Source of the DNA: Bacilli bacterium
GTDB taxonomy: Bacteria > Bacillota_I > Bacilli_A > RFN20 > CAG-826
Direction: 5' to 3'
NCBI GenBank assembly: GCA_017429285.1
Contig: JAFRPF010000016.1
Coordinates: forward strand, 124,001-188,000
Length of the DNA: 64,000 nucleotides
The position numbers and the translations under genes are program-made. The notes under the pieces are model-generated. The model saw nothing but the letters and a program-made list of their open reading frames with translations. It ran no database searches and had not been told where the DNA came from. Positions 1-8,751 of the stretch are shown here, in pieces. The first letter of the stretch is position 1; each line of letters opens with the position of its first letter.

Positions 1-1197
1 CACGGTTCACCTTTAGGTGTAGAAGATGGTAAACATGCGAAAGTCGACGTTTACGGCTTTGATCATGAAGACTTCTACATTCCAGAAGAAGTGAGAGAAG
101 AATTTGCTAATACGTTTATTAAACGTGGTCAAAAAGCTCACGAAGAATACAACAAAGCCTTAGAAGCTTATAAGGCGAAACATAGCGTCGATTATCAAAG
201 ATTTGTTTCCTTAGTTAATTTAGATGTCGATAAATACATTCCAGAAGTGATGCCAACATTTGAAAAAGGCAGTTCTACCTCCACACGTGTGGCTTCTGGT
301 AAAGCATTAAATGCTTTCATGCTTAAATTACCAAACCTCTTCGGCGGATCCGCGGACGTGGCTGGTAGTGTTATGACTAAACTTGATGGTGGTGTTAATT
401 TCGAACCAGATCATCGTGAAGGTCATAATGTGAACTGGGGTATTCGTGAATTTGCGATGGCCAGTGCTCAAAATGGTATCTTGCTCCATGGTGGATTAAG
501 AACTTATGTCGGCTGCTTTGCAGTTTTCTCTGATTATATGAAACCCGCTATTCGTATGGCGGCCTTATCTCATTTACCAGCTATCTATTTATTCTCCCAT
601 GACTCAATTGCTGTTGGTGAAGATGGTCCAACCCATCAACCAATCGAACAATTAGCTATGCTAAGAAGCATTCCAAACACTCGTGTTATCCGTCCATGTG
701 ATGAACGCGAAACATATGCGGCGTGGGCTGAAGCGCTTAGAAGCAAGAAAACTCCAACCGCTTTAATTCTCTCTCGTCAAAACTTACCTTTATTAGAAGG
801 TAGTTCTGCAGAAGGACTAGCCAAAGGTGCTTACATCGTTTCTAAAGAAGAAAAGAAAGAGATGTTTGAAATTATCGCTACTGGTAGCGAAGTTAGCTTA
901 GCAGTGGAAGCTCAAAAACTATTAAAAGAACAAGGTGTTGATGTCCGTGTCATCTCCATGCCAAGCTGGGAACTCTTTGAAGAACAAAGCGAAGAATATA
1001 AGAAGTCCGTGATGTCCTTACCAAGAGAGAAAAGAATTTCTGTGGAAATGCTTTCAACCTTTGGTTGGGATAGATATGCCGCCCATCATATGGGTATGGA
1101 TACATTTGGCGCTAGTGCTCCTGCTAAAGACGTCATTAAGAAATTTGACTTTACCGCCAATAGATTAATGGATTTAGTCTTAAAAATCGTTAAATAA
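1..1197 (+). CDS. tkt: Transketolase, C-terminal part (5' end outside window)
   Basis: Thiamine-diphosphate enzyme of the non-oxidative pentose phosphate pathway that moves two-carbon units between sugar phosphates. The frame is open from base 1 and begins with an HGSPLG segment from the end of the N-terminal domain, so the start lies upstream of the window. The pyrimidine-binding domain is clear: GGSADVAGS, NWGIREFAM (the cofactor-activating Glu) and the DSIAVGEDGPTHQP loop. A C-terminal transketolase domain with IATGSEVSLA follows. The length from the first in-window residue fits the last two domains. A strong terminator follows the stop, so this gene ends its transcript. Confidence 0.97.
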   Translation, partial: HGSPLGVEDGKHAKVDVYGFDHEDFYIPEEVREEFANTFIKRGQKAHEEYNKALEAYKAKHSVDYQRFVSLVNLDVDKYIPEVMPTFEKGSSTSTRVASGKALNAFMLKLPNLFGGSADVAGSVMTKLDGGVNFEPDHREGHNVNWGIREFAMASAQNGILLHGGLRTYVGCFAVFSDYMKPAIRMAALSHLPAIYLFSHDSIAVGEDGPTHQPIEQLAMLRSIPNTRVIRPCDERETYAAWAEALRSKKTPTALILSRQNLPLLEGSSAEGLAKGAYIVSKEEKKEMFEIIATGSEVSLAVEAQKLLKEQGVDVRVISMPSWELFEEQSEEYKKSVMSLPREKRISVEMLSTFGWDRYAAHHMGMDTFGASAPAKDVIKKFDFTANRLMDLVLKIVK

Positions 1198-1216
1198 CGA
1201 TCAATAAAAAATAAGA

Positions 1217-1242
1217 AGCGGTGTGGAAACATCGCTTTTTTT
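1217..1242 (+). terminator. Rho-independent terminator after transketolase
   Basis: An 8-bp stem (AGCGGTGT pairing with ACATCGCT, one G-U pair) closes on a GGAA loop and runs straight into seven T residues. Confidence 0.92.
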
Positions 1243-1263
1243 CATTTTGAAAAACTCCTTTTG

Positions 1264-1292
1264 TTGCACCTTCTTTATATTTCATATATAGT
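1264..1292 (+). promoter_or_regulatory. Sigma-70-type promoter of the asp23-like/nusB/xse operon
   Basis: TTGCAC, a 17-base spacer and TATAGT lie between the transketolase terminator and the start codon at 1310. Confidence 0.7.
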
Positions 1293-1309
1293 ATTTGAGA
1301 GGCACTTTT

Positions 1310-1651
1310 ATGGCGGATTATGTTTATTTAGATAATTATCATAACAATGGGAAATTAGGTATTTCCTATCGTGTTTTTGATCAACTAGTGACTTCCTCAT
1401 TACTTAAAGTAAAAGGAATTGCTAAATCTCAAAAACTACTTAAGAAGAATCAATTCTTCCGTTTAAATAGAGCGATTCAAACTCGTATTTATCGTGACAT
1501 CGTTCATATTTTTATTTATGTTGATATCGCTAAAGGGAGCAATATTCAAAAAGTGGTGAGCGATATCCAAGACGAAGTCTATAATTCTCTTTTATTAATC
1601 ACCGAACAGGTTCCAGTAAACATCCAAGTAAAAGTGGAAACGATTATCTAA
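1310..1651 (+). CDS. Asp23/Gls24 family protein (YqhY-like)
   Basis: A 113-residue member of the Asp23/Gls24 (DUF322) family, whose members are small envelope-associated or cytosolic proteins of Firmicutes. The sequence shows the family pattern of a beta-rich, valine/isoleucine-rich fold with the RIYRDIVHIFIYVDIAKG segment. In Bacilli a paralogue (YqhY) lies just upstream of nusB, as here, which is the best clue to identity. I chose ATG 1310, nine bases after GAGAGGC, over an upstream in-frame TTG at 1295 that lies just behind the -10 box. The exact role is unknown; in Bacillus, YqhY is linked to control of acetyl-CoA carboxylase. Confidence 0.82.
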   Translation: MADYVYLDNYHNNGKLGISYRVFDQLVTSSLLKVKGIAKSQKLLKKNQFFRLNRAIQTRIYRDIVHIFIYVDIAKGSNIQKVVSDIQDEVYNSLLLITEQVPVNIQVKVETII

Positions 1652-1652
1652 T

Positions 1653-2069
1653 ATGGAAATGTCTAGAAATCAGGAAAACTTTATTATCTTAACAGTCGTC
1701 TATGACGAACTGAATGATTTTTGTTATGGAGATAAAAAAGATTTCCGTGACGCTAGAGATTTAATTAGCGAACTTTCTAGTTGTTCCTATGATGAAGTAA
1801 GTGATTATATCAAAGCTTCTGTCGCCTTGACTTTACAAAACTATGGAACAATTAGAAGTGCTTTCTTACCCTTTTTAAGGGATTGGAAATGGGAAAGATT
1901 ACCTTTATTAACACAAGCTATTCTATTGACTGCATATGCACATTTCTACTTTGTAGAAAAAATTGATAAAAAGATCGTTATCAATATCGCGGTTGATTTT
2001 GCCAAGAAATATGTTGATGAGAAACAAGGAAAGTTTATTAACGCCATCCTTGATGGAGTCCTTAAATGA
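1653..2069 (+). CDS. nusB: Transcription antitermination/ribosome biogenesis factor NusB
   Basis: An all-helical RNA-binding factor that joins NusE (S10) on boxA RNA in rRNA operons. The 138 residues match the usual size. The C-terminal half has the family signature: LPLLTQAILLTAYAHFYF, then INIAVDFAKKYVDEKQGKFINAILDGVL. It starts one base after the Asp23-like stop; a second ATG two codons in (1659) is also possible. Its TGA stop overlaps the xseA start (ATGA), so the two are translationally coupled. Confidence 0.93.
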   Translation: MEMSRNQENFIILTVVYDELNDFCYGDKKDFRDARDLISELSSCSYDEVSDYIKASVALTLQNYGTIRSAFLPFLRDWKWERLPLLTQAILLTAYAHFYFVEKIDKKIVINIAVDFAKKYVDEKQGKFINAILDGVLK

Positions 2070-3205
2070 TTGGGGAAAGAAACATTTATTCTGTCAGCGA
2101 TGTGAATCGCTACATAAAAGCCGTTCTCTCCCAAGATGAAAATTTGAAATTTATCTCTGTTAAAGGAGAGTTATCCAACTTCAAAAGAGGGGCCAATGGT
2201 CACCTTTATTTTTCTTTAAAGGATAACGATTCAGTTATAAACTGTGCGATGTTTTCTACCTATGCGAATAAGATTACTTTTGATCCGAAAGACGGAGACG
2301 AAATATTAGTGATGGCTAGTGTTGATATCTATCCCGCCAGAGGCAGTTATCAATTAATTGTTTATGAACTTGAGAATATTGGGCAAGGAATGATGCTCGT
2401 TCAATTAGAGATGTTAAAAAAGCAGCTTCAAAAAGAGGGTCTGTTCGACATTTCTCGTAAAAGAGATATAAATATCTACCCGAAAGCTATTGGTGTTATT
2501 ACCGCGAAGAATGGCGCGGCTATTAGAGATATCGTCACTAATATCAAAAGAAGATATCCAATATGTGACATTTATGTCTTCCCTAGCCAAGTGCAAGGTG
2601 AAAGCGCTCCTAAAGAATTACTAAGAGCTTTTTATAAAAGCCAAGAATATGATTTGGATACTTTAATTATCGGTCGTGGCGGAGGCGCAAGTGAAGATTT
2701 AAGCGCGTTTAACGATGAAAAGCTAGTGAGAGCGATTGCTACAAGCAAAATGCCAGTTATTGCCGCTATAGGGCACGAAATTGATACCACATTAGTCGAC
2801 TATGTTGCTGACAAAAGAGCGTCCACACCCACAGGCGCAGCGGAGCTTGCCACCGTGGACATGAGAGAAATACAGCAAAAATTCCAATATGCTATTGAAG
2901 ATATGAGAGATAGCATAAGAGAAATGCTAGAAGATTCTAAAGATGAATTATCTTCTTTAAAAGAAGAACTTAATGAATCGATCTTAGAAAAATATGAAAA
3001 TATGAAAGAGGAACTAAACAGTTATAAACAACGTTTAGAAATATTAAATCCCAAGAACGTCTTAAATCGTGGATATTCAATATCGATGAGAGAAGATGGA
3101 ACAATTATTAAAAGTGTGAAAGATGTAAAAATAGGAGAAAGCATTGTTACATCTATCAGTGATGGTACTATTTATAGTAAAATAGAAGAAGCGAGGAAAA
3201 AATAA
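2066..3205 (+). CDS. xseA: Exodeoxyribonuclease VII large subunit
   Basis: Catalytic subunit of the single-strand exonuclease that degrades ssDNA to oligonucleotides. Residues 1-100 form the OB-fold (SVSDVNRYIKAVL...FKRGANGHLYFSLKD). The nuclease core follows, with GVITAKNGAAIRDI, the IIGRGGGASEDL motif, AAIGHEIDTTL and ADKRASTPTGAAELA. A coiled coil rich in Glu/Lys occupies about 265-330, and the short C-terminal piece contains NRGYSI. At 379 residues it is shorter than most XseA proteins (about 400-450); the shortening is in the coiled coil, not the core. It overlaps nusB by 4 nt and xseB by 1 nt. Confidence 0.96.
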   Translation: MIGERNIYSVSDVNRYIKAVLSQDENLKFISVKGELSNFKRGANGHLYFSLKDNDSVINCAMFSTYANKITFDPKDGDEILVMASVDIYPARGSYQLIVYELENIGQGMMLVQLEMLKKQLQKEGLFDISRKRDINIYPKAIGVITAKNGAAIRDIVTNIKRRYPICDIYVFPSQVQGESAPKELLRAFYKSQEYDLDTLIIGRGGGASEDLSAFNDEKLVRAIATSKMPVIAAIGHEIDTTLVDYVADKRASTPTGAAELATVDMREIQQKFQYAIEDMRDSIREMLEDSKDELSSLKEELNESILEKYENMKEELNSYKQRLEILNPKNVLNRGYSISMREDGTIIKSVKDVKIGESIVTSISDGTIYSKIEEARKK

Positions 3206-3405
3206 TGAGCGAGAAGAAAATTGATTTTGCAAAAGAGATGGAAAGATTAGAGAAGATCGTTCAAGACATTTCCTCTAAAGCATTACCTCTTGATGAAAGC
3301 CTCAAATTATATGAAGAAGGCACAAAGATTATTAAAAGCTTAGAAAAGAGCTTACAAGAAGCCCAAGAGAAAGTGGAAAAGATTATAAGTATCGAAGATA
3401 AATAA
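3205..3405 (+). CDS. xseB: Exodeoxyribonuclease VII small subunit
   Basis: A 66-residue helical-hairpin subunit that wraps the XseA stalk. It shows the family pattern FAKEMERLEKIVQDIS...PLDESLKLYEEGTKII. It starts in a TAATG overlap with xseA. Eight bases after its stop begins the first of the 11-bp TAGTA repeats. Confidence 0.93.
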   Translation: MSEKKIDFAKEMERLEKIVQDISSKALPLDESLKLYEEGTKIIKSLEKSLQEAQEKVEKIISIEDK

Positions 3406-3412
3406 TTGAAAA

Positions 3413-3440
3413 TAGTTATTTATTAGTACATTTTTAGTAT
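3413..3440 (+). repeat. 11-bp-periodic TAGTA repeat, three copies, downstream of xseB
   Basis: TAGTT/TAGTA/TAGTA begin at 3413, 3424 and 3435, exactly 11 bases apart. The middle unit is TAGTACATTTT, identical to a unit after lepA. The array lies between the xseB stop (3405) and the dxs start (3445) and reads in the xseB sense. No clear terminator follows here. The array probably overlaps whatever promoter serves dxs. Confidence 0.8.
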
Positions 3441-3444
3441 AGGT

Positions 3445-5295
3445 ATGTCAGGCAAAAAAGAATTAAAAAGAATAGATCTGAAGACCATCAAGGACCCCGA
3501 TTTCTTAAAAGAGTTATCTTATAAGGAACTTGATGTTTTAAGTGATGACATCAGAAAAGAGATTATTGATAAGGTCTCCATTAATGGAGGACATTTAGCG
3601 GCTAACCTTGGCGTGGTAGAATCCACAATCGCCTTATGTCGTGTCTTCGATTTTAGAAAAGACAAATTGATATTTGATGTCGGTCATCAATGCTATACAT
3701 ATAAGATTTTAACTGGTCGTTCTTTAGAACGTTTGAGAAAAAGTGATGGTGTTTCTGGCTTCCAAAAGATTAACGAATCACTATATGATCATTTTGAATG
3801 TGGACATAGTTCAACCTCAATAAGCGCTGCTAAAGGTATGGCGGTAGCTAGAGATTTAAATCATGAGAACTACGATGTCGTAGCTTATATCGGTGATGCT
3901 TCGATCGCTAATGGTTTAGCTTTTGAAGGTCTCAATAGTCTAGCGGATGGAAATAATAAAGTGATTATCGTTTTTAACGATAACGATATGTCTATCACCA
4001 AACCAGTTGGTGGATTAGCCAAATCGTTTAGAAAGTTATCCAACTCAACTTTATATCGTCGAAGCAAGAACGCTTATTCTAGATTTATGAAGAAAACAAA
4101 GTTTGGTCGCTGGGTTTTATCTTGGACTGGCTCTATTAAAAACTGGTTGAAGAGACATCTCATGTCTTTGAATATATTTGATAATATGGGCTTAGCCTAT
4201 ATTGGACCGATTGATGGTCATGATATCAAATCATTAGAAAAAGCTTTACTAAAAGCAAAAAAATACGATAGATCTTCAATTATCCATATCAAAACCATTA
4301 AAGGCAAAGGCTTTAAATATTCCGAAAATGATGATTCTGGTATCTGGCACGGTGTTGGATCATTTGATAAGAACACCGGTAAGGTTAGCGATGATCCAAG
4401 TCTTATTAGTTGGTCAGAAGTTTATGCCAAAAATGTCATTGAGGAGATGGGCTCACATAGTGAAGCAGTCTTGCTAGTGGCCGCGACAGGAGTCGGAAGC
4501 GCTTTACAAAATGCTTTTGAACTATACCCGAATCGCTGCTATGATGTCGGCATTGCCGAAGAACATGAAATGACTATGTCAGGTGGCTTAGCCATATCTG
4601 GAAAACACCCAATTATTTCGATTTATTCGACATTCTTACAAAGAGCTTTTGATGAACTTAGTCACGATATTGCCAGAATGAATTTAACTGCGACTGTGCT
4701 TATTGATCGCGCCGGTCTAGTGGGCGAAGATGGTAATACTCATCAAGGCATCTATGATGAATCGTTCTTAATGGCGACGCCTAATGTCTATGTCGCAATG
4801 GCTTCTAGACAATCGGAAGCACAAAGCTTATTAAGCTTATCATTTGAGAACAAAGGTGTTCTTGCGATTAGATTCCCACGTTCTAAAGTTAAACCTAATA
4901 ATGATAAAGAAAATCTTTCCTTTGGAAGTTGGAAGAAGGAACTCGATGGCCATAAGACGGCGATTGTTTCTGTTGGTCCAATTACTCTAGATCTCAAAGA
5001 GAAGCTAGTGGAATTAAATAAAAATGTCGCTTTATATAATGCGATATTCCAAAAGCCGATGGATGAAGAATTAATCGATCATGAATTATTAAAATTTGAT
5101 CGAATCATCATTTATGATGCTTACGCGATTGAAAATGGCTTTGCAAATACCTTAGCAGCTAAATTAATTAGCAAACAATATAAGGGTGAAGTTATTATTA
5201 AAGCTATTCCTGATGTCTTCGTGGATACAGGCAGCATCAATGAACAGCTTGACCGTTATGGATTAAGTGTTAGTCAAATCACCGAATTATTATAA
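3445..5295 (+). CDS. dxs: 1-deoxy-D-xylulose-5-phosphate synthase
   Basis: First enzyme of the MEP isoprenoid pathway, condensing pyruvate and glyceraldehyde 3-phosphate on thiamine diphosphate. Visible motifs: INGGHLAANLGVVESTIAL (with the catalytic-site His), DVGHQCYTYKILTGR, the TPP-binding YIGDASIANGLAFEGLN, and GLVGEDGNTHQGIYDE in the pyrimidine domain. The C-terminal domain is somewhat short (616 residues against about 620-640). No good Shine-Dalgarno sequence precedes the ATG. Two later enzymes of the same pathway, ispG and ispH, are elsewhere in the window. Confidence 0.96.
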   Translation: MSGKKELKRIDLKTIKDPDFLKELSYKELDVLSDDIRKEIIDKVSINGGHLAANLGVVESTIALCRVFDFRKDKLIFDVGHQCYTYKILTGRSLERLRKSDGVSGFQKINESLYDHFECGHSSTSISAAKGMAVARDLNHENYDVVAYIGDASIANGLAFEGLNSLADGNNKVIIVFNDNDMSITKPVGGLAKSFRKLSNSTLYRRSKNAYSRFMKKTKFGRWVLSWTGSIKNWLKRHLMSLNIFDNMGLAYIGPIDGHDIKSLEKALLKAKKYDRSSIIHIKTIKGKGFKYSENDDSGIWHGVGSFDKNTGKVSDDPSLISWSEVYAKNVIEEMGSHSEAVLLVAATGVGSALQNAFELYPNRCYDVGIAEEHEMTMSGGLAISGKHPIISIYSTFLQRAFDELSHDIARMNLTATVLIDRAGLVGEDGNTHQGIYDESFLMATPNVYVAMASRQSEAQSLLSLSFENKGVLAIRFPRSKVKPNNDKENLSFGSWKKELDGHKTAIVSVGPITLDLKEKLVELNKNVALYNAIFQKPMDEELIDHELLKFDRIIIYDAYAIENGFANTLAAKLISKQYKGEVIIKAIPDVFVDTGSINEQLDRYGLSVSQITELL

Positions 5296-5300
5296 TTTGG

Positions 5301-5330
5301 TTAACATAATAAACTATTGCATTATATAAT
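5301..5330 (+). promoter_or_regulatory. Promoter of dinB, abutting the start codon
   Basis: TTAACA, an 18-base spacer and a perfect TATAAT (5325-5330). The dinB ATG begins 7 bases after the -10 box, so the transcript probably starts at or next to the ATG. Confidence 0.75.
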
Positions 5331-5336
5331 AATGGT

Positions 5337-6524
5337 ATGGCAAAAGTTATCGTCCATATCGATTTAAACGCTTTCTTTGCAAGATGTGAAGAAATCCGCG
5401 ATTCCTCTTTAGAAAATAAACCAGTGGCGATTGGCCATGATGGTCGAGGCGGGATTGTTTCTACTTGCTCTTATAAAGCCAGAGAATATGGCGTCTCAAG
5501 TGCGATGCCGATGTTTAAGGCAAAAGAACTATGCCCTAACCTCATTATTAAACCAGTCGATTTTAGGTATTATGGGGCACTTTCTGATCAATTTAAGAAT
5601 TTTATTCGTCGATACACAAAAAAGGTCGAAGAAGCCTCAATAGATGAGTGTTTTGCGGATTTTACTGATGTGGTAAGAGGTCAGAAAGACGTTCCTGGCT
5701 TTTTTAAGAAACTTCAAAACGATTTATATAAAGAAACAAAACTTAAATGTTCTATCGGAGTGGCGACCACGAAGTTTTTAGCAAAGATGGGTAGCGATTA
5801 TAAAAAGCCGATGGGATTAACGATTATCAGAAAGAAAGATATTCCTGATATTTTATATCCTTTAAAAATTGAATCGATGTTTGGTATCGGCAAAAAAACT
5901 AGTCCTAAATTAAGAAAAATGGGCATCAATACCATAGGTGATCTAGCTAAAAGATGTGAAAAAGATGACCGTGAACTAATGAATGAGTTAGGTAAATATT
6001 ATTACGTCATCAAAGATTGGATGAGCGGTAAAGGGAGCGATGAAATCATCGTTGAACCCGAAGATCCGAAATCAATTGGTAATTCTACGACACTGATGGA
6101 AGATACGATGAATCACGAATTGATCGCTTCCACTTTTAAGTGGTTATCTAAAGAAGTCTCTGAAAGAGCGATAAGAGAGAATAAACTCGGTTCGACGATT
6201 CAAATCGTGGTCAAGGAAAGCGATTTTAAAGTTCATAATAAATCGATAACCTTTGATAACCCCACAAATGATGCGGATGTAATCTTTAATATTGCGATGA
6301 ATTTATATGATAAAAATTTCTCTAATATGATGATTAGATTAGTGGGTGTTACTTTACAAAACCTAATAAACACTAAAGATATCGCCATTCAAATGAGTTT
6401 ATTTGATTATGAAAAGCACGAGGAACAAAGTTCCACAAAGTTATTAATAAATGAACTTAATAGGAAGATGAAAAAGAAGGTTTTGATTAGAGCTAGTGAG
6501 GTAGAAGATGATGGAAATAAGTGA
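5337..6524 (+). CDS. dinB: DNA polymerase IV (Y-family)
   Basis: A translesion DNA polymerase. The catalytic acidic residues are present in HIDLNAFFARCE near the N-terminus and in EEASIDECFADFTD around residue 100. The SIGVATTKFLAKMGSDYKKP segment and helix-hairpin-helix (MFGIGKKTSPKLRKMGI) of the thumb are followed by a little-finger domain. The end lacks a recognisable beta-clamp QxxLF box, although MSLFDYE near residue 360 could serve. There is no Shine-Dalgarno sequence; the perfect -10 box next to the ATG suggests leaderless translation. It overlaps xerD by 17 nt. Confidence 0.95.
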   Translation: MAKVIVHIDLNAFFARCEEIRDSSLENKPVAIGHDGRGGIVSTCSYKAREYGVSSAMPMFKAKELCPNLIIKPVDFRYYGALSDQFKNFIRRYTKKVEEASIDECFADFTDVVRGQKDVPGFFKKLQNDLYKETKLKCSIGVATTKFLAKMGSDYKKPMGLTIIRKKDIPDILYPLKIESMFGIGKKTSPKLRKMGINTIGDLAKRCEKDDRELMNELGKYYYVIKDWMSGKGSDEIIVEPEDPKSIGNSTTLMEDTMNHELIASTFKWLSKEVSERAIRENKLGSTIQIVVKESDFKVHNKSITFDNPTNDADVIFNIAMNLYDKNFSNMMIRLVGVTLQNLINTKDIAIQMSLFDYEKHEEQSSTKLLINELNRKMKKKVLIRASEVEDDGNK

Positions 6525-7404
6525 CGCTGTAGAACTATTTCAACAATATCTTCTCGTAGAGAAAGGCTTGTCCAAACAAACTGTTGATTCCTACACTAAA
6601 GATATAAAACTCTTTTTAGATATTTTTAATGGTGAAAGAAAAACCGTTGAAGATTTAAAAGGAGAAGATTTAGGGGAAATTGTTCGCTATGAACTAACGG
6701 TTCCAAAGCCACCTCATACAGTTACCACTGCGATTAGAAAATTATCGTCAGTGAAAAACTTTTTTCTCTTCTTAAAAAGAGAAGGATACTTTATAGGTGA
6801 AATACCGAATATAGAGCCACCTAAAAAACCAGAATATCTTCCTAACTGTTTATCCGTGGAAGAAGTCGAAGAATTATTAAACACTCCTAATATTGAAAAA
6901 CCTGACGGATTAAGAGATCGAGCTATGCTTGAAACAATGTATGCTTCTGGCTTACGTGTTAGTGAATTAGTTTCTTTAGAAAGAGCGAGAGTAAATCTTA
7001 ATAAGGCCATCATTACTGTTTTTGGTAAAGGCAGTAAGGAAAGAAAGGTTCCTCTTGGAGATTTTGCAATAGAATACATCAAAAAATATATTGAAGAAGC
7101 GAGAAATAAAAACCCGGGTAAAGATTCTAAATATCTATTTTTAAATAGATATGGTAAACCGATATCTAGACAATATTTCTTTAAACAAGTGAAAAAATAC
7201 GCTGCTCAAGCAGGGATTGAGGTTTCTATCTCCCCGCATACATTACGTCACTGTTTTGCCACTCATCTACTAGAAAATGGCGCTCAATTAAGAGCGGTTC
7301 AGGAAATGCTTGGCCATACAAATATCGCTACAACACAAATATATACGCACATATCAAGTAAGCGTATTTTGAGTGCATATGATTTGTATATGAAGCGCAA
7401 ATAA
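6508..7404 (+). CDS. xerD: Tyrosine recombinase XerC/XerD-type
   Basis: Site-specific recombinase that resolves chromosome dimers at dif. The N-terminal SAM-like domain (FQQYLLVEKGLSKQTVDSYTKDI) fits XerD. The catalytic domain carries the first Arg in ASGLRVSELVSL, Lys in FGKGSKERKVPLG, HTLRHCFATHLLENGA, the second His in LGHTNIATTQIY and the nucleophilic Tyr in that last motif. The length (298) is standard. The start overlaps the end of dinB; ATG 6508 and ATG 6511 are both possible. XerC and XerD cannot be separated with certainty without the partner gene. Confidence 0.9.
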   Translation: MMEISDAVELFQQYLLVEKGLSKQTVDSYTKDIKLFLDIFNGERKTVEDLKGEDLGEIVRYELTVPKPPHTVTTAIRKLSSVKNFFLFLKREGYFIGEIPNIEPPKKPEYLPNCLSVEEVEELLNTPNIEKPDGLRDRAMLETMYASGLRVSELVSLERARVNLNKAIITVFGKGSKERKVPLGDFAIEYIKKYIEEARNKNPGKDSKYLFLNRYGKPISRQYFFKQVKKYAAQAGIEVSISPHTLRHCFATHLLENGAQLRAVQEMLGHTNIATTQIYTHISSKRILSAYDLYMKRK

Positions 7405-7412
7405 TGTACAAT
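7384..7412 (+). promoter_or_regulatory. Promoter of deoB
   Basis: TTGTAT, a 17-base spacer and TACAAT overlap the end of xerD. A consensus AAAGGAG (7424-7430) then precedes the deoB ATG at 7437, so this gene has a conventional leader. Confidence 0.75.
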
Positions 7413-7436
7413 AATGACGCTTGAAAGGAGACGTTT

Positions 7437-8657
7437 ATGTCCCATAAATATAAGAGAATTTTCGTTATCGTTGCCGATTCCGCTGGTATCGGTGCGGAGC
7501 CGGATGCAGATCGCTTTTTTAATGCTGGCCATAACGATGTTGGTAGTAACACCTTTGTCCACATTTCCGAAAAGATGCCAAACGGCTTAAATATTCCAGT
7601 GATGAACTCCTGGGGTATCAATGATTTAGATAACAATATTAAAGGCACCTCAAAAGTATCTCACCCTAATGCTTATGTCGCTAGATGTAGAGAAAAGAGT
7701 AACGGCAAAGATACGATGACAGGCCACTGGGAAATGATGGGTGTATATACCACAAAGCCATTTCAAACCTTTACCGATAATGGTTTCCCAAAAGAATTAA
7801 TTGATGAATTAGAACAAAAAACTGGTCATAAAGTGATTGGTAATTATGCTTCTAGCGGAACTGAAATCTTAGTGAAATTAGGTGAAGAGCAAAAAAAAGA
7901 CAATTCTTTGATTGTCTATACATCCGCTGATAGTGTCTTACAAATTGCTGCTCACGAAGAAACAACACCAGTTCCAGAATTATATCGTTGCTGCGAAATT
8001 GCTAGAGAAATTTGTATGAAACCAGAATGGATGGTGGGAAGAGTTATCGCTCGTCCGTTCGTTGGTGAAAACGCTAGTGACTTCAAACGTGTTACCGCAC
8101 ATAGACATGACTTAGCTTTAAAACCTCCAGTTGAAACTGTGATGAATATCTTGCAAAAAGAAGGATACATGGTTGACTGTGTTGGCAAAATCGGTGATAT
8201 CTTCGATGGTTATGGTGTAGTTAAAACACAAAAGACATCTTCTAATGAAGATGGTATGGATAAAACTATCGCTGAAGCCAGAGACTTCGATTTTAAAGGT
8301 ATGTGCTTTGTTAATCTAGTGGAATTCGATAGTGAATATGGACATAGAAGAAATCCTGTTGGTTATGGTGAGTGTTTAGAAGCTTTCGATAAACGTTTAG
8401 CGGAATTAATGACTGTCTTAAAAGATGATGATTTAGTTATTGTGACCGCTGACCACGGAAACGATCCAACTTGGTATGGAACAGATCATACAAGAGAAAA
8501 AGTTCCTCTTCTTATGTATTCCAAATCAATTAAGAAAGGCCGTTATTTAGACGAAAGAGCCTCCTTCGGTGATATCGGTGCGACCATCTTAAGAAACTTC
8601 GGTATTAAGAAACCTGATTACTTATTAGGCGAACCAATCGAAGAATTGTTTGAATAA
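7437..8657 (+). CDS. deoB: Phosphopentomutase
   Basis: Interconverts ribose (or deoxyribose) 1-phosphate and 5-phosphate, linking nucleoside phosphorolysis to central metabolism. It is an alkaline-phosphatase-superfamily metalloenzyme. The metal site is visible in IVADSAGIGAEPDADRF, in KDTMTGHWEMMG with the phosphorylated Thr, and in VIVTADHGNDPTWYGTDHTRE. The length (406) is normal. It has its own promoter and is followed by a terminator. Cytidine deaminase and pyrimidine nucleoside phosphorylase in this window would feed it. Confidence 0.97.
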   Translation: MSHKYKRIFVIVADSAGIGAEPDADRFFNAGHNDVGSNTFVHISEKMPNGLNIPVMNSWGINDLDNNIKGTSKVSHPNAYVARCREKSNGKDTMTGHWEMMGVYTTKPFQTFTDNGFPKELIDELEQKTGHKVIGNYASSGTEILVKLGEEQKKDNSLIVYTSADSVLQIAAHEETTPVPELYRCCEIAREICMKPEWMVGRVIARPFVGENASDFKRVTAHRHDLALKPPVETVMNILQKEGYMVDCVGKIGDIFDGYGVVKTQKTSSNEDGMDKTIAEARDFDFKGMCFVNLVEFDSEYGHRRNPVGYGECLEAFDKRLAELMTVLKDDDLVIVTADHGNDPTWYGTDHTREKVPLLMYSKSIKKGRYLDERASFGDIGATILRNFGIKKPDYLLGEPIEELFE

Positions 8658-8679
8658 AATTATTTATAAAATAAATAAA

Positions 8680-8702
8680 AGTTGCTTCGGCAACTTTTTT
8701 TG
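8680..8702 (+). terminator. Terminator after deoB
   Basis: Perfect stem AAGTTGC/GCAACTT around a TTCG tetraloop, then a T-run. The T-run leads directly into the conserved GAACA block of the next gene's leader. Confidence 0.95.
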
Positions 8703-8743
8703 AACATTTCGGCTTTTTCACCCCCTATTTGTGATATAGGAGG
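8697..8743 (+). promoter_or_regulatory. Shared 42-bp upstream element, copy A (PemK-like gene)
   Basis: After the T-run comes GAACATTTCGG (from 8702), then CCCCCTAT, a 7-base spacer and ATAGGAGG (Shine-Dalgarno at 8738-8743). CCCCCTAT and ATAGGAGG can pair over eight positions with one mismatch, masking the whole Shine-Dalgarno sequence. It matches copy B (before the C39-peptidase gene) at 37 of 42 positions and copy C (before comEA) at 28 of 42, with no gaps. The deoB terminator sits just upstream, so any promoter must lie within this element. Confidence 0.75.
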
Positions 8744-8751
8744 ACTTTTAA